Positions 24,953-33,550 of a stretch of DNA of 64,000 bases are shown here, one piece after another. Location of the stretch: the NCBI GenBank assembly GCA_934330725.1, contig CAKRGM010000004.1, positions 1 through 64,000 of the forward strand, in the 5' to 3' direction. The notes below the pieces were generated by a model, which made no database searches, had not been told where the DNA came from, and saw only the letters and a list, made by a program, of their open reading frames with translations. This DNA comes from an uncultured Lachnospiraceae bacterium (lineage in GTDB: Bacteria > Bacillota > Clostridia > Lachnospirales > Lachnospiraceae). Made by a program: the position numbers and the translations under genes. Each line of letters starts with the position of its first letter. The first letter of the stretch is position 1.

Positions 24953-25423
24953 ATGAAAAGCGAAAAAAATGAATTACTAAGATTTATTGGTGGACTTGTT
25001 ATGCTTGCGGCAGGGTTATTTATACTGTCCCAGAAAGTATATGTAACATCAGGATTGTTTGGATATGGCGGATTTAGTATTGGAGGTTTAAGACTGAATT
25101 CAGGTCTTGTAATAGTTCCATTTATTATTGGAGTAGTGTGGATGTTTGCAACAGGTTCATTTGGATCAAAAGTGTTTACAGTATTAAGTGTAATATGGAT
25201 AATCGCTTCAATAGTTATGTCAACAAGTTTTTATTTTTCACAAACTACTTTATATGAATGGATACTTATACTCATATTAATATTTGGCGGAGCAGGGCTT
25301 GTAGCAAGATGCCTGTTTGCCGGAAAAAGCAGTTCACGCGGAGAAAAAAGTGTAGACGATATGATAAAAGAAGAGATGAAAGAAGCCAAAAAGAAAGGCA
25401 ATAAAAGGGATAAAAACCGCTAA
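24953..25423 (+). CDS. conserved membrane protein of unknown function
   Basis: A 156-residue protein with four hydrophobic segments (about 9-27, 46-66, 74-94, 103-122) and a highly charged C-terminal tail (DDMIKEEMKEAKKKGNKRD). The layout resembles small LiaI/LiaF-like or PspC-like envelope proteins, but I do not recognise a family with certainty. It starts 27 bases after the EAL gene, so the two are likely co-transcribed. Confidence 0.6.
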   Translation: MKSEKNELLRFIGGLVMLAAGLFILSQKVYVTSGLFGYGGFSIGGLRLNSGLVIVPFIIGVVWMFATGSFGSKVFTVLSVIWIIASIVMSTSFYFSQTTLYEWILILILIFGGAGLVARCLFAGKSSSRGEKSVDDMIKEEMKEAKKKGNKRDKNR

Positions 25424-25500
25424 GAAGTGATAGAAATCGACATAGAATGACAAAAAAATAACAAATATGAATAAAAAATGAACAAATTGCGAAAATTTTG

Positions 25501-25529
25501 TTGCATTTGTTTTCTTGTTTTGCTATAAT
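25501..25529 (+). promoter_or_regulatory. strong sigma-A promoter of a non-coding transcript
   Basis: TTGCAT (25501-25506), a 17-base spacer and TATAAT (25524-25529). The expected start, about 25536, coincides with the first base of a structured segment (GAACGATA) that pairs with 25600-25607. No gene with a convincing ribosome site follows for nearly 1 kb. Confidence 0.65.
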
Positions 25530-25535
25530 GTAGAA

Positions 25536-25990
25536 GAACGATATGAAGAACATTTCAATAACTTATTGTGCACAAAAGAGTGACTTCAAAGCCAGCATTT
25601 ATCGTTCAGGGGTGTTAATGGCACGTTTAAATGCCATAGTAATCCAGGGGATTATAAAATATGAGTGGTAAGATATGAAAAGAGGATTTAATTCAAAATT
25701 TGTTTTTAATTTGTTCATAATTAATTTTAAATTGATGTACTTGATGTGAGTGATTACTTAAACACACATTCTGAATAAAAATATTATTGTTTATAGTTAC
25801 AAGGACGTAATTTCACATTTGTGAAAGTACTATAAAGATATATTTTGAACAGATTATAGATATATGCGTTGTGATTTCAATAGATTTTTATATTTGATTT
25901 CGCATTGAGGGTGGAACGCATGTAATTATAATCTGTTGATAAAGAAAACAATAATGAAAAGTTGCTTGCATTATGGGGTTATTGTTTTTA
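25536..25990 (+). ncRNA. candidate structured non-coding RNA
   Basis: About 450 bases without a convincing gene, bounded by the promoter at 25501 and a terminator at 25945. Pairings visible by eye: GAACGATA/TATCGTTC (25536/25600), TGAAG/CTTCA (25544/25584), CAATA/TATTG (25556/25564), ATGGCA/TGCCAT (25618/25632), AATCC/GGATT (25641/25649), TTTCAC/GTGAAA (near 25811), and nested 11-bp AACAGATTATA/TATAATCTGTT (25848/25927) around ATGCGTT/AACGCAT (25864/25915). It matches no RNA family I can identify. Very short peptides (five and 24 codons from 25661 and 25675) are possible but lack good start signals. Confidence 0.4.
25945..25990 (+). terminator. intrinsic terminator of the candidate RNA
   Basis: AAAACAATAA (25945-25954) pairs with TTATTGTTTT (25979-25988), and the right arm continues into a T-run. 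It lies immediately after the nested stem at 25848-25937. Confidence 0.65.
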
Positions 25991-26225
25991 CAGCGGAGTA
26001 TCAGTTCAGCTTTAATGTTAATTAATGTTATCAAATTCTGGATTGCATATATAATTAAGTAAATCTGTAGGGGGAGGAATTTAATATATATGGTAATAGA
26101 TAATATTAATGAATAATAATTGCTTATAAAATTTCTGTATTTGTCGGGAATATAGATTTTTTATCAGTGATTAATAGGGGTAAAATGATTCGTAGTTTCT
26201 CTAAATAGTAAATACACATAATAAT
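25991..26225. other. AT-rich gap with no convincing gene
   Basis: I find no ordinary gene here. A very strong ribosome site, AGGGGGAGGAATT (26069-26081), precedes an ATG that opens only an 8-codon frame (MVIDNINE). Just before it is a 15-codon hydrophobic frame, MLINVIKFWIAYIIK. Either may be chance, or a leader or signalling peptide. Confidence 0.3.
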
Positions 26226-26294
26226 AAAATCTCCTCTGCATATATGTAATATGTCATAACATGTTACAGTATGCATGGGAGGTTTTATTTTTTT
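26226..26294 (+). terminator. long double-hairpin terminator
   Basis: AAAATCTCC pairs with GGAGGTTTT, and inside it GTAATATGT pairs with ACATGTTAC over a CATA loop. The tail is TTTTATTTTTTT. It closes the non-coding stretch before the lipoprotein stub. Confidence 0.75.
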
Positions 26295-26496
26295 GCCCAT
26301 AAAAGACATTCTTTTCGTCAACCATGGAGGACAGCCTTCTTATACAGGTATAAAGAATATTTTCTATGGCTGGATAATAAAAATATAACAAAAAAATGAG
26401 AAAAAATGCCAAATATTGCCTTAGAGTGATTGACAAGAATGGGATATACAAATTATTCTGTTATGGTTAGAAAAAAGACCTGATGAAAGGAAAATT

Positions 26497-26793
26497 ATGA
26501 AACTAAAAACAGTAGTAACCATATTTGGGGTATCAGCAGCATTATTATTTACCGGATGTGGAGAAAATGCAGATAAAAATAATAGTGTGACAGAGTCTGT
26601 ATCGTCACAGGGGTCGGAGGATTGTGTTACAGAGCTTTCAGATAACAAAGAAGTGAAGAGATATTTTACTGGCCATGGGAGTATTAGCAGTTTCAGCAGT
26701 TATGCTGCTTATTATGCATTTTACAGGAAAAGAAAACGGCAGTTTTATAAGAATAACAATAGATGGAAATGTATATGGAACTTACAGTCTTGA
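26497..26793 (+). pseudogene. truncated lipoprotein stub running into the next gene out of frame
   Basis: It starts well, with GAAAGG upstream, a basic-hydrophobic signal (MKLKTVVTIFGVSAALLF) and a lipobox FTGC. After a Ser/Asn-rich linker of about 30 residues it enters the NusG_II gene in the wrong frame and ends in low-complexity Arg/Lys/Asn residues. In related bacteria NusG_II genes follow FMN-transferase (ApbE) or FMN-binding lipoproteins. This looks like the signal peptide of such a gene after deletion of its body; that identity is inference. Confidence 0.55.
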
Positions 26794-27055
26794 TAAGGAC
26801 CAGGTGATTGACATAAATAACAATGATAATCACAATCTGATAAATATACATGAAGGAAGTGCGTATATGCAGGAAGCAGACTGCCCTGACGGATATTGCA
26901 AAAGGCAGGGGAAAATAAGTGGAAAAAACCAGACGATAGTATGCCTGCCACACAAACTTGTAGTTGAAGTAATAAATGAAGATGATAGTAAAATAAATGA
27001 TAAAAAAAGTGATTCGGAAAGTGACGGAGCACTTCCGGATACAATTGCAAAATAA
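26675..27055 (+). CDS. NusG domain II-containing membrane-anchored protein
   Basis: A 126-residue protein with one N-terminal membrane segment (about 3-16 as started here) and an extracytoplasmic NusG_II domain: ITIDGNVYGTYSLDKDQ and, near the end, DCPDGYCKRQGKIS with TIVCLPHKLVVEV, including the three conserved cysteines. The family accompanies Gx-type transporters and ApbE proteins in anaerobic Firmicutes. In this frame the codons before the ATG read KRDILLAM, the usual family N terminus, but are preceded by TGA. Inserting two bases in the GAGA run at 26657-26661 would restore a GTG start. The N terminus may therefore be damaged. Confidence 0.7.
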   Translation: MGVLAVSAVMLLIMHFTGKENGSFIRITIDGNVYGTYSLDKDQVIDINNNDNHNLINIHEGSAYMQEADCPDGYCKRQGKISGKNQTIVCLPHKLVVEVINEDDSKINDKKSDSESDGALPDTIAK

Positions 27056-27056
27056 T

Positions 27057-27166
27057 GGCTGTTTGTTTCTGAGCAAAACAAATAGCTCATGATGGCAGCT
27101 GAGAAACCGTCTGAGTGAATTTCCCAGCGCCTTTTCATAACAAAGTTGTCAGGAATGAGGATTAGC
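27057..27166 (+). repeat. dispersed hairpin element, degenerate copy 4
   Basis: It lacks the first hairpin. Hairpin 2 (GGCTGTTTGTTT/AAACAAATAGCT) is kept with a G-U pair. Hairpin 3 shows a compensatory change, GCTGAG...CCCAGC where other copies have GATGAG...CTCATC. The micro-ORF is closed by a TGA and a one-base deletion. The tail AATGAGGATTAGC still provides the ribosome site of the GTG start at 27167. Confidence 0.8.
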
Positions 27167-27652
27167 GTGAAGATAAGCAGGAAAGTTTCATATGGTGCAA
27201 TGCTTGTTGCACTTGCAATGGTATTTAGTTATGTAGAAAGTATTATTCCAATAAATTTTGGAATACCAGGTATAAAACCTGGAATTGCCAATCTGGTTAC
27301 TGTAACCGGATTATATTTTCTAACACCTTGCGAGGTATTTATTGTTCTGGTAATGAGGATTGTTCTTACAGGTTTTATGTTTGGAAATGGAATGTCAATT
27401 ATATATAGTCTTGCCGGTGGAATACTTAGTTTTATAATAATGTATATACTAAAAAAGATAAAAGGATTTTCCATTGTAGGAGTCAGTATTGCCGGTGGTG
27501 TATCTCATAACGCAGGACAGATAATGGTTGCGGCACTTGTAGTACAGAACATAAAAATAGTGTATTATCTTCCCGTGCTTTTGATTGCGGGAACAATAAC
27601 GGGACTGCTGATTGGAATAATAAGCATGCGTATTACAAAGCAGTGTTTATGA
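27167..27652 (+). CDS. Gx transporter family protein (HepS1-like membrane protein)
   Basis: A 161-residue membrane protein starting at GTG directly after the repeat tail GAGGATTAGC. Five hydrophobic segments and the conserved GIPGIKPGIANLVTVTGLY and GGVSHNAGQIMVAA segments identify the Gx/heptaprenyl-diphosphate-synthase-component-I-like membrane family, related to ECF-type S components. The pairing with the NusG_II gene upstream is the usual one in anaerobes. The substrate is unknown. Confidence 0.8.
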   Translation: MKISRKVSYGAMLVALAMVFSYVESIIPINFGIPGIKPGIANLVTVTGLYFLTPCEVFIVLVMRIVLTGFMFGNGMSIIYSLAGGILSFIIMYILKKIKGFSIVGVSIAGGVSHNAGQIMVAALVVQNIKIVYYLPVLLIAGTITGLLIGIISMRITKQCL

Positions 27653-27762
27653 TGTTTTTATTCTTGTTAAAAAAAAACGGATGGTATATTATTAATTTAA
27701 AGGTATTAAAAATATTTAAAATTAAAAAACGTTATTTGTATAAAAATTCGGGGGATACATTT

Positions 27763-28467
27763 ATGAGCGATTTTGTAGAATTTAAGAATGTAAGCAAGGT
27801 TTATCATATGGGAGAAGTTGACATAAAGGCACTCGATAATGTCAATTTTACGATTGGGAAAGGAGAGTTTTGTGTAATTGTAGGAGCATCAGGTGCGGGA
27901 AAAACAACTATTCTTAATATTCTTGGTGGAATGGATAGTCTTACATCGGGACAGGTATTGCTCGATGGAAATGAGATTTCAGGATATTCGGGAAAACAGC
28001 TTACTACATACAGAAGATATGATATTGGATTTGTATTTCAGTTTTATAATCTTGTACAGAATCTGACTGCGTTAGAAAATGTTGAACTGGCAGCACAGAT
28101 ATGTACAGAACCGCTTGATGCCATGGAAGTACTGGAAAAGGTAGGATTAAGCCAGAGAGCAGATAATTTTCCAGCACAGTTGTCAGGTGGGGAACAGCAA
28201 AGAGTTGCAATTGCCAGGGCACTTGCCAAAAACCCAAAACTTCTGCTTTGTGATGAACCGACAGGCGCGCTTGATTATAAGACAGGGAAAGCCATACTTA
28301 AGCTTTTGCAGGATACATGCAGAAAAGAAAAAATGACAGTTGTAGTAATAACACATAATCAGGCACTTACAGCTATGGCAGACAGAATTATTACAGTGAA
28401 CAGCGGAACCGTAAAGAGTATGAAAATGAATGATCATATTGTACCAGTTGAAGAAATTGAATGGTAA
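27763..28467 (+). CDS. ABC transporter ATPase (MacB/LolD type)
   Basis: A 234-residue exporter-type ATPase with Walker [11 protein letters not shown]-loop [12 protein letters not shown], signature [15 protein letters not shown], Walker [12 protein letters not shown] and the H-loop VITHNQAL. It pairs with the FtsX-type permease that follows. The start has GGGGG about nine bases upstream; an in-frame ATG 40 codons earlier is AT-rich leader and unlikely. Such pairs export lipoproteins, peptides or antimicrobial compounds. Confidence 0.85.
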   Translation: MSDFVEFKNVSKVYHMGEVDIKALDNVNFTIGKGEFCVIVGASGAGKTTILNILGGMDSLTSGQVLLDGNEISGYSGKQLTTYRRYDIGFVFQFYNLVQNLTALENVELAAQICTEPLDAMEVLEKVGLSQRADNFPAQLSGGEQQRVAIARALAKNPKLLLCDEPTGALDYKTGKAILKLLQDTCRKEKMTVVVITHNQALTAMADRIITVNSGTVKSMKMNDHIVPVEEIEW

Positions 28468-28526
28468 ATTTAGAAGAATGTGACTATATAAATTTTAATG
28501 CATGCTGCAGGGGGCTTGAAGTCGGT

Positions 28527-31163
28527 ATGAAGAATAAAGAAAAAAACACAGAAAGAAGTGCAACAGGAAGGAATACGAAAAAAACAGGCGCAGGAAAAAG
28601 AGGCACAAATGGGAAAAGTGCAGTGGTAAAGACAACGCTTCGGGAGATTAAAGGCAGCCTGGGAAGATATATTGCAATACTTGCAATAGTAGCGTTGGGA
28701 ATTGGTCTTTTTGCCGGATTGAAGGTTACAAAGCCGGCTATGATAAAGACACAGAACAGATATTTAAAGGAAAAAAATTTCTTTGATTTTAATCTGATAT
28801 CAACATTGGGCTTTACTGATGAGGATGCACAAAAAATAGCCAAAGCAGATGATGAAGTTGAAGATGTAGAAGCTACAGTTTCGATTGATGCGATGTGTGC
28901 CGTTGGAAGCCAGAATGAAACAGTTTTTAAAATACATGCCCTTCCAGACAGGATAAACAAGCTTGAGCTTGTGGAAGGAAGAATGCCTGAAAATAACGAT
29001 GAATGTGTACTTGATGCTGCTTTATATAAAAATTCAGAAATTGGAAGCAACATGACAATTACAGGTAATAATACGGACGATACGCTTGCAAAGTTTAAAA
29101 CAAAGTCGTATAAAGTTGTAGGTATTGTTAATTCGCCATGTTATATTAATTTCGAACGTGGGACTACATCCATAGGGCAGGGTAAAGTTGCCGGTTTTGC
29201 GTATGTTCCGGAGTCTTCAATGGATTTTCAGTATAAAACGCAGATATATGTTACTCTTAAAAATAAGTATGATGTTTATTCTGATAAATACAAAGATTAC
29301 ATCGATAGTGTGCAAAATAATATTGAGGAAGCTACAAAAAGTGTAGTTGATGAACATTATAATTCTATTATAAATGATGCACAGGACAAAATAAACGCAA
29401 TAACTGCAATGGTACAGGGAATGCCTGCAGATAATCCGGCAGTTCAGAGTGCCAATGCACAGATAGAACAGATACGTAACACAATAAGTCAGATAAGCGG
29501 AGATTATTATGTCCTTACAAGGAATTCAAATATTGGTTATGCATGCTACGAAAGCGATTCTAATATAGTTGCTGCAGTATCAAATGTTTTTCCTGTGTTC
29601 TTTTTTCTTGTTGCAGCGCTTGTTTGTATGACAACAATGAACAGAATGGTAGAAGAACAGAGAACGCAGATAGGTGTTTTAAAGGCACTCGGTTATGGCA
29701 ATAAAACTATAATGGGAAAATATATATTTTATTCAGGAAGTGCAGCATTTATTGGAACATTAATTGGATTTTCGGTTGGTACATGGATATTTCCAAAAAC
29801 AATATGGAAGGGTTATTCCATTATGTATAACATGGGCAGCATAGACTATCTGTTCAGTCCACTGCTTGCAGCTATATCATTGGTGGCAGCGCTGGTGTGT
29901 TCTGTGGGTGCAACATGGGTTTCATGCAAAAGTGAACTTTCAGGTGTTCCTGCAAGTCTGATAAGGCCCAAGCCGCCAAAGAATGGTAAGAGAATCTTTC
30001 TTGAAAGAATAACGTTTATATGGAAACGTATGAAGTTCTTACATAAAGTGTCTATAAGAAATGTATTACGATATAAAAAGCGTTTCTTTATGATGATTAT
30101 AGGAATAAGCGGGTGTACGGCACTTTTGGTTGCGGGTTTTGGCATAAAGGATTCTGTGGCAAATATTGCAGATCTGCAATATGATGATATTCAGGTGTAT
30201 GATTTTGGAATCACATTTGCAGATCCCTTAACAGATGAGTTCATGAATCAATTTAGCGAATATACTAAGGATTATGTAAAAAATATCGCCTACAGAGATG
30301 AGGAAAGTGTTGACATTGACTATGATGGGAAGACAAAGTCAGTTTACATGGAAGTTCCACAGGATACACAAAGTATAGAATCATTTTTTAAACTTCATAC
30401 GAAATCAGGAGAAAAAATAGAATATCCTTCTGATGGAGAGGCTGTAATTACTGCAAAGGTAGCTGATACATTGGGAATAAAGGCCGGAGATAAAATCACT
30501 ATACGTGATAGTGAAATGAATCAGCTTGAGGTGACTGTAAAAGCTCTGTGTGAAAATTATGTATACAATTATATATATATAAATAAAGATACGTATTTTA
30601 ACCAGCTTGGCAGATATCCTGAATATAAGGGCGCATTTGCATTTGCCAGAGATGGCATGGACCTTCATGAAGCATCAGCACATATATCTGAGGGGCAGGA
30701 TGTTATTTCTGTAACAGTAATTCAGGATTTAAGACAGAGAATTGGAAAGATGATGAGCAGTATGGATTATATTGTGTTTATGATTATTGTATGTGCAGGG
30801 TGTCTTGCATTTATTGTACTATATAATCTTACCAATATAAATATTACTGAACGTATCAGGGAAATCGCGACTATAAAGGTTTTGGGATTTTATCCGAGAG
30901 AAACTGCAGATTATGTTTTTCGTGAGAATATTGTCCTTACGGCAATCGGTGCAGGAATCGGTCTTATTATGGGAAAACTTCTTCATCAGTTTATAATGTA
31001 CAATATTAATATTGATATGGTTTCGTTTAAGACATATGTATCAGCGAAAAGTTATCTGTTAAGCTTTATATTTACATTTGTATTTGCAATGCTTGTAAAT
31101 ATACTGATGTACAGAAAGCTTCAAAAAATAAACATGGCTGAATCACTTAAGTCAATTGAATAG
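28527..31163 (+). CDS. FtsX-like ABC permease
   Basis: An 878-residue permease. After a basic cytoplasmic lead (KNKEKNTERSATG...) it has one membrane segment (about 50-70), a large extracytoplasmic domain with coiled-coil-like stretches (IEEATKSVVDEHYNSIIN), and three membrane helices (about 365-480). A second transmembrane segment plus extracytoplasmic domain follows, then a final three-helix FtsX core (MIIVCAGCLAFIVLYNL onward). The start with AGGGGG upstream is uncertain; an ATG 22 codons earlier overlaps the ATPase end and would also be coupled. It works with the preceding ATPase. Confidence 0.8.
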   Translation: MKNKEKNTERSATGRNTKKTGAGKRGTNGKSAVVKTTLREIKGSLGRYIAILAIVALGIGLFAGLKVTKPAMIKTQNRYLKEKNFFDFNLISTLGFTDEDAQKIAKADDEVEDVEATVSIDAMCAVGSQNETVFKIHALPDRINKLELVEGRMPENNDECVLDAALYKNSEIGSNMTITGNNTDDTLAKFKTKSYKVVGIVNSPCYINFERGTTSIGQGKVAGFAYVPESSMDFQYKTQIYVTLKNKYDVYSDKYKDYIDSVQNNIEEATKSVVDEHYNSIINDAQDKINAITAMVQGMPADNPAVQSANAQIEQIRNTISQISGDYYVLTRNSNIGYACYESDSNIVAAVSNVFPVFFFLVAALVCMTTMNRMVEEQRTQIGVLKALGYGNKTIMGKYIFYSGSAAFIGTLIGFSVGTWIFPKTIWKGYSIMYNMGSIDYLFSPLLAAISLVAALVCSVGATWVSCKSELSGVPASLIRPKPPKNGKRIFLERITFIWKRMKFLHKVSIRNVLRYKKRFFMMIIGISGCTALLVAGFGIKDSVANIADLQYDDIQVYDFGITFADPLTDEFMNQFSEYTKDYVKNIAYRDEESVDIDYDGKTKSVYMEVPQDTQSIESFFKLHTKSGEKIEYPSDGEAVITAKVADTLGIKAGDKITIRDSEMNQLEVTVKALCENYVYNYIYINKDTYFNQLGRYPEYKGAFAFARDGMDLHEASAHISEGQDVISVTVIQDLRQRIGKMMSSMDYIVFMIIVCAGCLAFIVLYNLTNINITERIREIATIKVLGFYPRETADYVFRENIVLTAIGAGIGLIMGKLLHQFIMYNINIDMVSFKTYVSAKSYLLSFIFTFVFAMLVNILMYRKLQKINMAESLKSIE

Positions 31164-31185
31164 AACTGATTATAAACTGATTATA

Positions 31186-31223
31186 AACGGGAAACTGCCT
31201 GTGCAGATTTCCCGTTGTTTTTA
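31186..31223 (+). terminator. intrinsic terminator
   Basis: AACGGGAAA pairs with TTTCCCGTT around an inner CTG/CAG, followed by GTTTTTAT. It ends the ABC/FtsX operon and faces the convergent ThrE genes. Confidence 0.78.
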
Positions 31224-31242
31224 TGTGCTCAGGAACTTTAGA

Positions 31243-31701
31243 TTATCGTTTCTTTGAAAGCATAAAGCTGTTCAGTGCATTTAGGATTCGTACAATTGAG
31301 GAAGTTGTAATTACACCAAGTGCAAGTGAACCGGCAAGTTTGAGTGTTTCAATGGCACTGTTAAAGAAAGTATCCCAGGAATTCTGGAGAGCATAGTTCA
31401 TGGTTTCATAGAGCATGCCACCGGGAATAAGGGGAATCAGCGTAAGTACCATATATGTTGTGGCAGGTGTTTTCTGGATGCGGGCAAGAAATTCACTGTA
31501 TATGCCGCCCATAATGGCTACTATAAAATATTTCAGCGGGTCATTGCTTATCCATAGACCTAAGAAAAGATAAATTCCCCAGGCACAAAAACCTCCAAAT
31601 GCTGCAGAAAGAAGTTTTGCGCCTTTAAGGTTATATAATACTGCAAATCCCAGTGTGCCAAGAAATGCAGTAATAAGTTGTGTTAATATAAATGTATTCA
31701 T
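31243..31701 (-). CDS. ThrE-family exporter subunit, C-terminal part (DUF3815 type)
   Basis: A 152-residue protein with about five membrane helices (FILTQLITAFLGTLGFAVLYNL, FGGFCAWGIYLFLGLW and others) and the motif PGGMLYETM (ALIPLIPGG-like). It corresponds to the C-terminal half of the threonine/serine exporter ThrE (YjjB-like). The partner half is encoded 110 bases upstream on the same strand, so the exporter is split into two proteins, as is usual in Firmicutes. Confidence 0.85.
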   Translation of the reverse strand: MNTFILTQLITAFLGTLGFAVLYNLKGAKLLSAAFGGFCAWGIYLFLGLWISNDPLKYFIVAIMGGIYSEFLARIQKTPATTYMVLTLIPLIPGGMLYETMNYALQNSWDTFFNSAIETLKLAGSLALGVITTSSIVRILNALNSFMLSKKR

Positions 31702-31738
31702 AAAATGAAACGGCCTTTCATATTAAATATTACAAATA

Positions 31739-31803
31739 GCAAGTCTTACAGCTTATTAAGATAGTAAGCTTTATGGTTTATTAAATGGCAAGTCTTACAG
31801 CTT
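31739..31803. repeat. 16-bp direct repeat between the two ThrE genes
   Basis: GCAAGTCTTACAGCTT occurs at 31739-31754 and 31788-31803, with a similar GTAAGCTTTATGG between them. The two exporter genes are normally adjacent, so this spacer looks like local duplication. Confidence 0.6.
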
Positions 31804-31810
31804 GTAAAAT

Positions 31811-32569
31811 TTACATTGCTGTCTGACATATTAAAGCTGCAAGTATATATCCGGCTGCGATTGCAAGTGCTATAAGGCATGCTTCGCAAAATCTTAGCAT
31901 TCCTGCCATTGTATCACCACTTATCATATCACGCATGGAATTAGTTAATCCAATACCAGGGATTAAAAGCATTATATTACCGATGATTATTTTGTTTGAA
32001 AGTGTCACCGGAATCAGAAAATGAATTACAAAGGCCAGAAAGCATAACGTAAATGAAACTAAAATGTTTGTAAGAATCTGGTTAATATGTGTAAGATCAA
32101 GTATATAAAAAGCAAGGCGCAGAATAATTGCAATGCCGCTTCCTATTATTCCATCTATGATATGACCGCCGAAAAAACAGGTAAATGAACTTCCGATAAC
32201 AGCATATGCAAAACATTGTATAAATAAAGAGTAGGGCTGTTCATTTATAATACTTTCAAACTGGTCGTGTATATAATTAAGATCCGGTCTGTTTTCACAT
32301 ATATATCTTGAAAGATTATTAAGTCTGTGCATACGTGTCAGGTTGGTATGGTAGTGCTCAATTCTTCTGGTCTGTGTAATGTGTTTACCGGCAGAATCTT
32401 CATAGGTTGCAATTATTGTTGAAGTAATTGTAAAAACATCAATACGTTTTGCATCATATGTCATACAGATTCTGTTGACACAATCTTCTACACGATATAC
32501 TTCAGCTCCGCTTTTGAGCATTTCTTCTGCAATATCGAGAGTGTATGATAAAAGAGTTTCTGAATCCAT
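31811..32569 (-). CDS. ThrE-family exporter subunit, N-terminal part (DUF1212 type)
   Basis: A 252-residue protein. The cytoplasmic N-terminal domain has the family signature LKSGAEVYRVEDCVNRIC and HITQTRRI, followed by five or six membrane helices (about 115-250) including GIGLTNSMRDMISGDTMAG. It corresponds to the N-terminal half of ThrE (YjjP-like), exporting threonine, serine or short peptides with the partner at 31243. GAAAGG lies before the ATG on the reverse strand. Confidence 0.85.
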   Translation of the reverse strand: MDSETLLSYTLDIAEEMLKSGAEVYRVEDCVNRICMTYDAKRIDVFTITSTIIATYEDSAGKHITQTRRIEHYHTNLTRMHRLNNLSRYICENRPDLNYIHDQFESIINEQPYSLFIQCFAYAVIGSSFTCFFGGHIIDGIIGSGIAIILRLAFYILDLTHINQILTNILVSFTLCFLAFVIHFLIPVTLSNKIIIGNIMLLIPGIGLTNSMRDMISGDTMAGMLRFCEACLIALAIAAGYILAALICQTAM

Positions 32570-32830
32570 AGTTTCCTTTCGCTATAATTTTAAAATATAG
32601 TTAAAAAAATAGTTTATAAATGTAGTTTAAATTCTATCCTAAATTATTAAATATCAAATGATTTAAAAAGTAAATATTATTTTAAAACTTTTATGATGTT
32701 TTATGTTGTATTTTGCATTATAATAATATTACATGGTATAAATAAACAGCATTAATGGCTGACAAAAAATGCCTGAGCAGATTTTGAGCCGCATATTTGT
32801 GGCAGACCGCTTAAGAAATGGAGATAAAGT

Positions 32831-33550
32831 ATGATTAGGGTTACGGTTTGGAATGAATATTATCATGAAAGATTAAGTGATGAAGTAAAGAAAATATATC
32901 CTGAAGGTATACATGGATGCATAGCTTCATTTCTTAAAACAGAAAATGATATTAAAGTACGTACAGCAACATTTGATATGGATGAGCATGGATTATCAGA
33001 AGAAGTACTGGCTGATACAGATGTACTTATTTTCTGGAGTCATATGAAGCAGGATGAATTTAGTGACGAAGTTGCGTCACGGATTCAGAAACATGTACTT
33101 ATGGGAATGGGACTTATAGCGTTACATTCTGCTCATTACAGCAAACCGGTAAAGAAACTTCTGGGTACATCAATGACATTACACTGGAGACATAATGACA
33201 GGGAGAGGCTTTTTACTACAGCACCGTATCACCCGATTGCAGCAGGGATAGGTGAATATGTTGAGATTCCAAGAGAGGAAATGTATGGAGAATATTTTGA
33301 TATTCCAAAGCCGGATGATGTAGTGTTTACGGGATGGTTTGCAGGTGGTGAAGTATTTAGAAGCGGTTGTACATTTACAAGGGGAATGGGAAAAATCTTT
33401 TATTTTCAACCGGGACATGAAGAATATCCCGTATATTGCATTCCACAGATACAGCAGATAATAAAAAATGCTGTCAGGTTCGTTGCTCCAATAAACATAA
33501 AAAGAACAGAACCGGATTGTATAGCAGTAAAGGAGCCTTTGGAAAAGTAA
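32831..33550 (+). CDS. ThuA-like protein
   Basis: A 239-residue ThuA/trehalose-utilisation-type protein with a class I glutamine amidotransferase-like fold: VTVWNEYYHER at the start, DTDVLIFWSHMKQDEF, GMGLIALHSAHYSKPVKKL at the place of the nucleophile elbow (serine in place of cysteine), and FYFQPGHEEYPVY near the end. ThuA proteins act in disaccharide catabolism together with oxidoreductases and isomerases. The stop of this gene overlaps the start of a sugar isomerase-like gene by one base, so the two work together. Confidence 0.85.
   Translation: MIRVTVWNEYYHERLSDEVKKIYPEGIHGCIASFLKTENDIKVRTATFDMDEHGLSEEVLADTDVLIFWSHMKQDEFSDEVASRIQKHVLMGMGLIALHSAHYSKPVKKLLGTSMTLHWRHNDRERLFTTAPYHPIAAGIGEYVEIPREEMYGEYFDIPKPDDVVFTGWFAGGEVFRSGCTFTRGMGKIFYFQPGHEEYPVYCIPQIQQIIKNAVRFVAPINIKRTEPDCIAVKEPLEK

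Noticed and set aside
25560..25640. Possible c-di-GMP-I riboswitch (GACTTCAAAGCC resembles GGGACGCAAAGCC)
   Set aside because: The GGGCAAACC and tetraloop-receptor segments are missing, and no gene follows at a sensible distance.
33436..33549. Longer N terminus for the sugar isomerase, overlapping the ThuA gene by 115 bases
   Set aside because: The family starts at the MKISVFFDH position, which forms a TAATG overlap with the ThuA stop.
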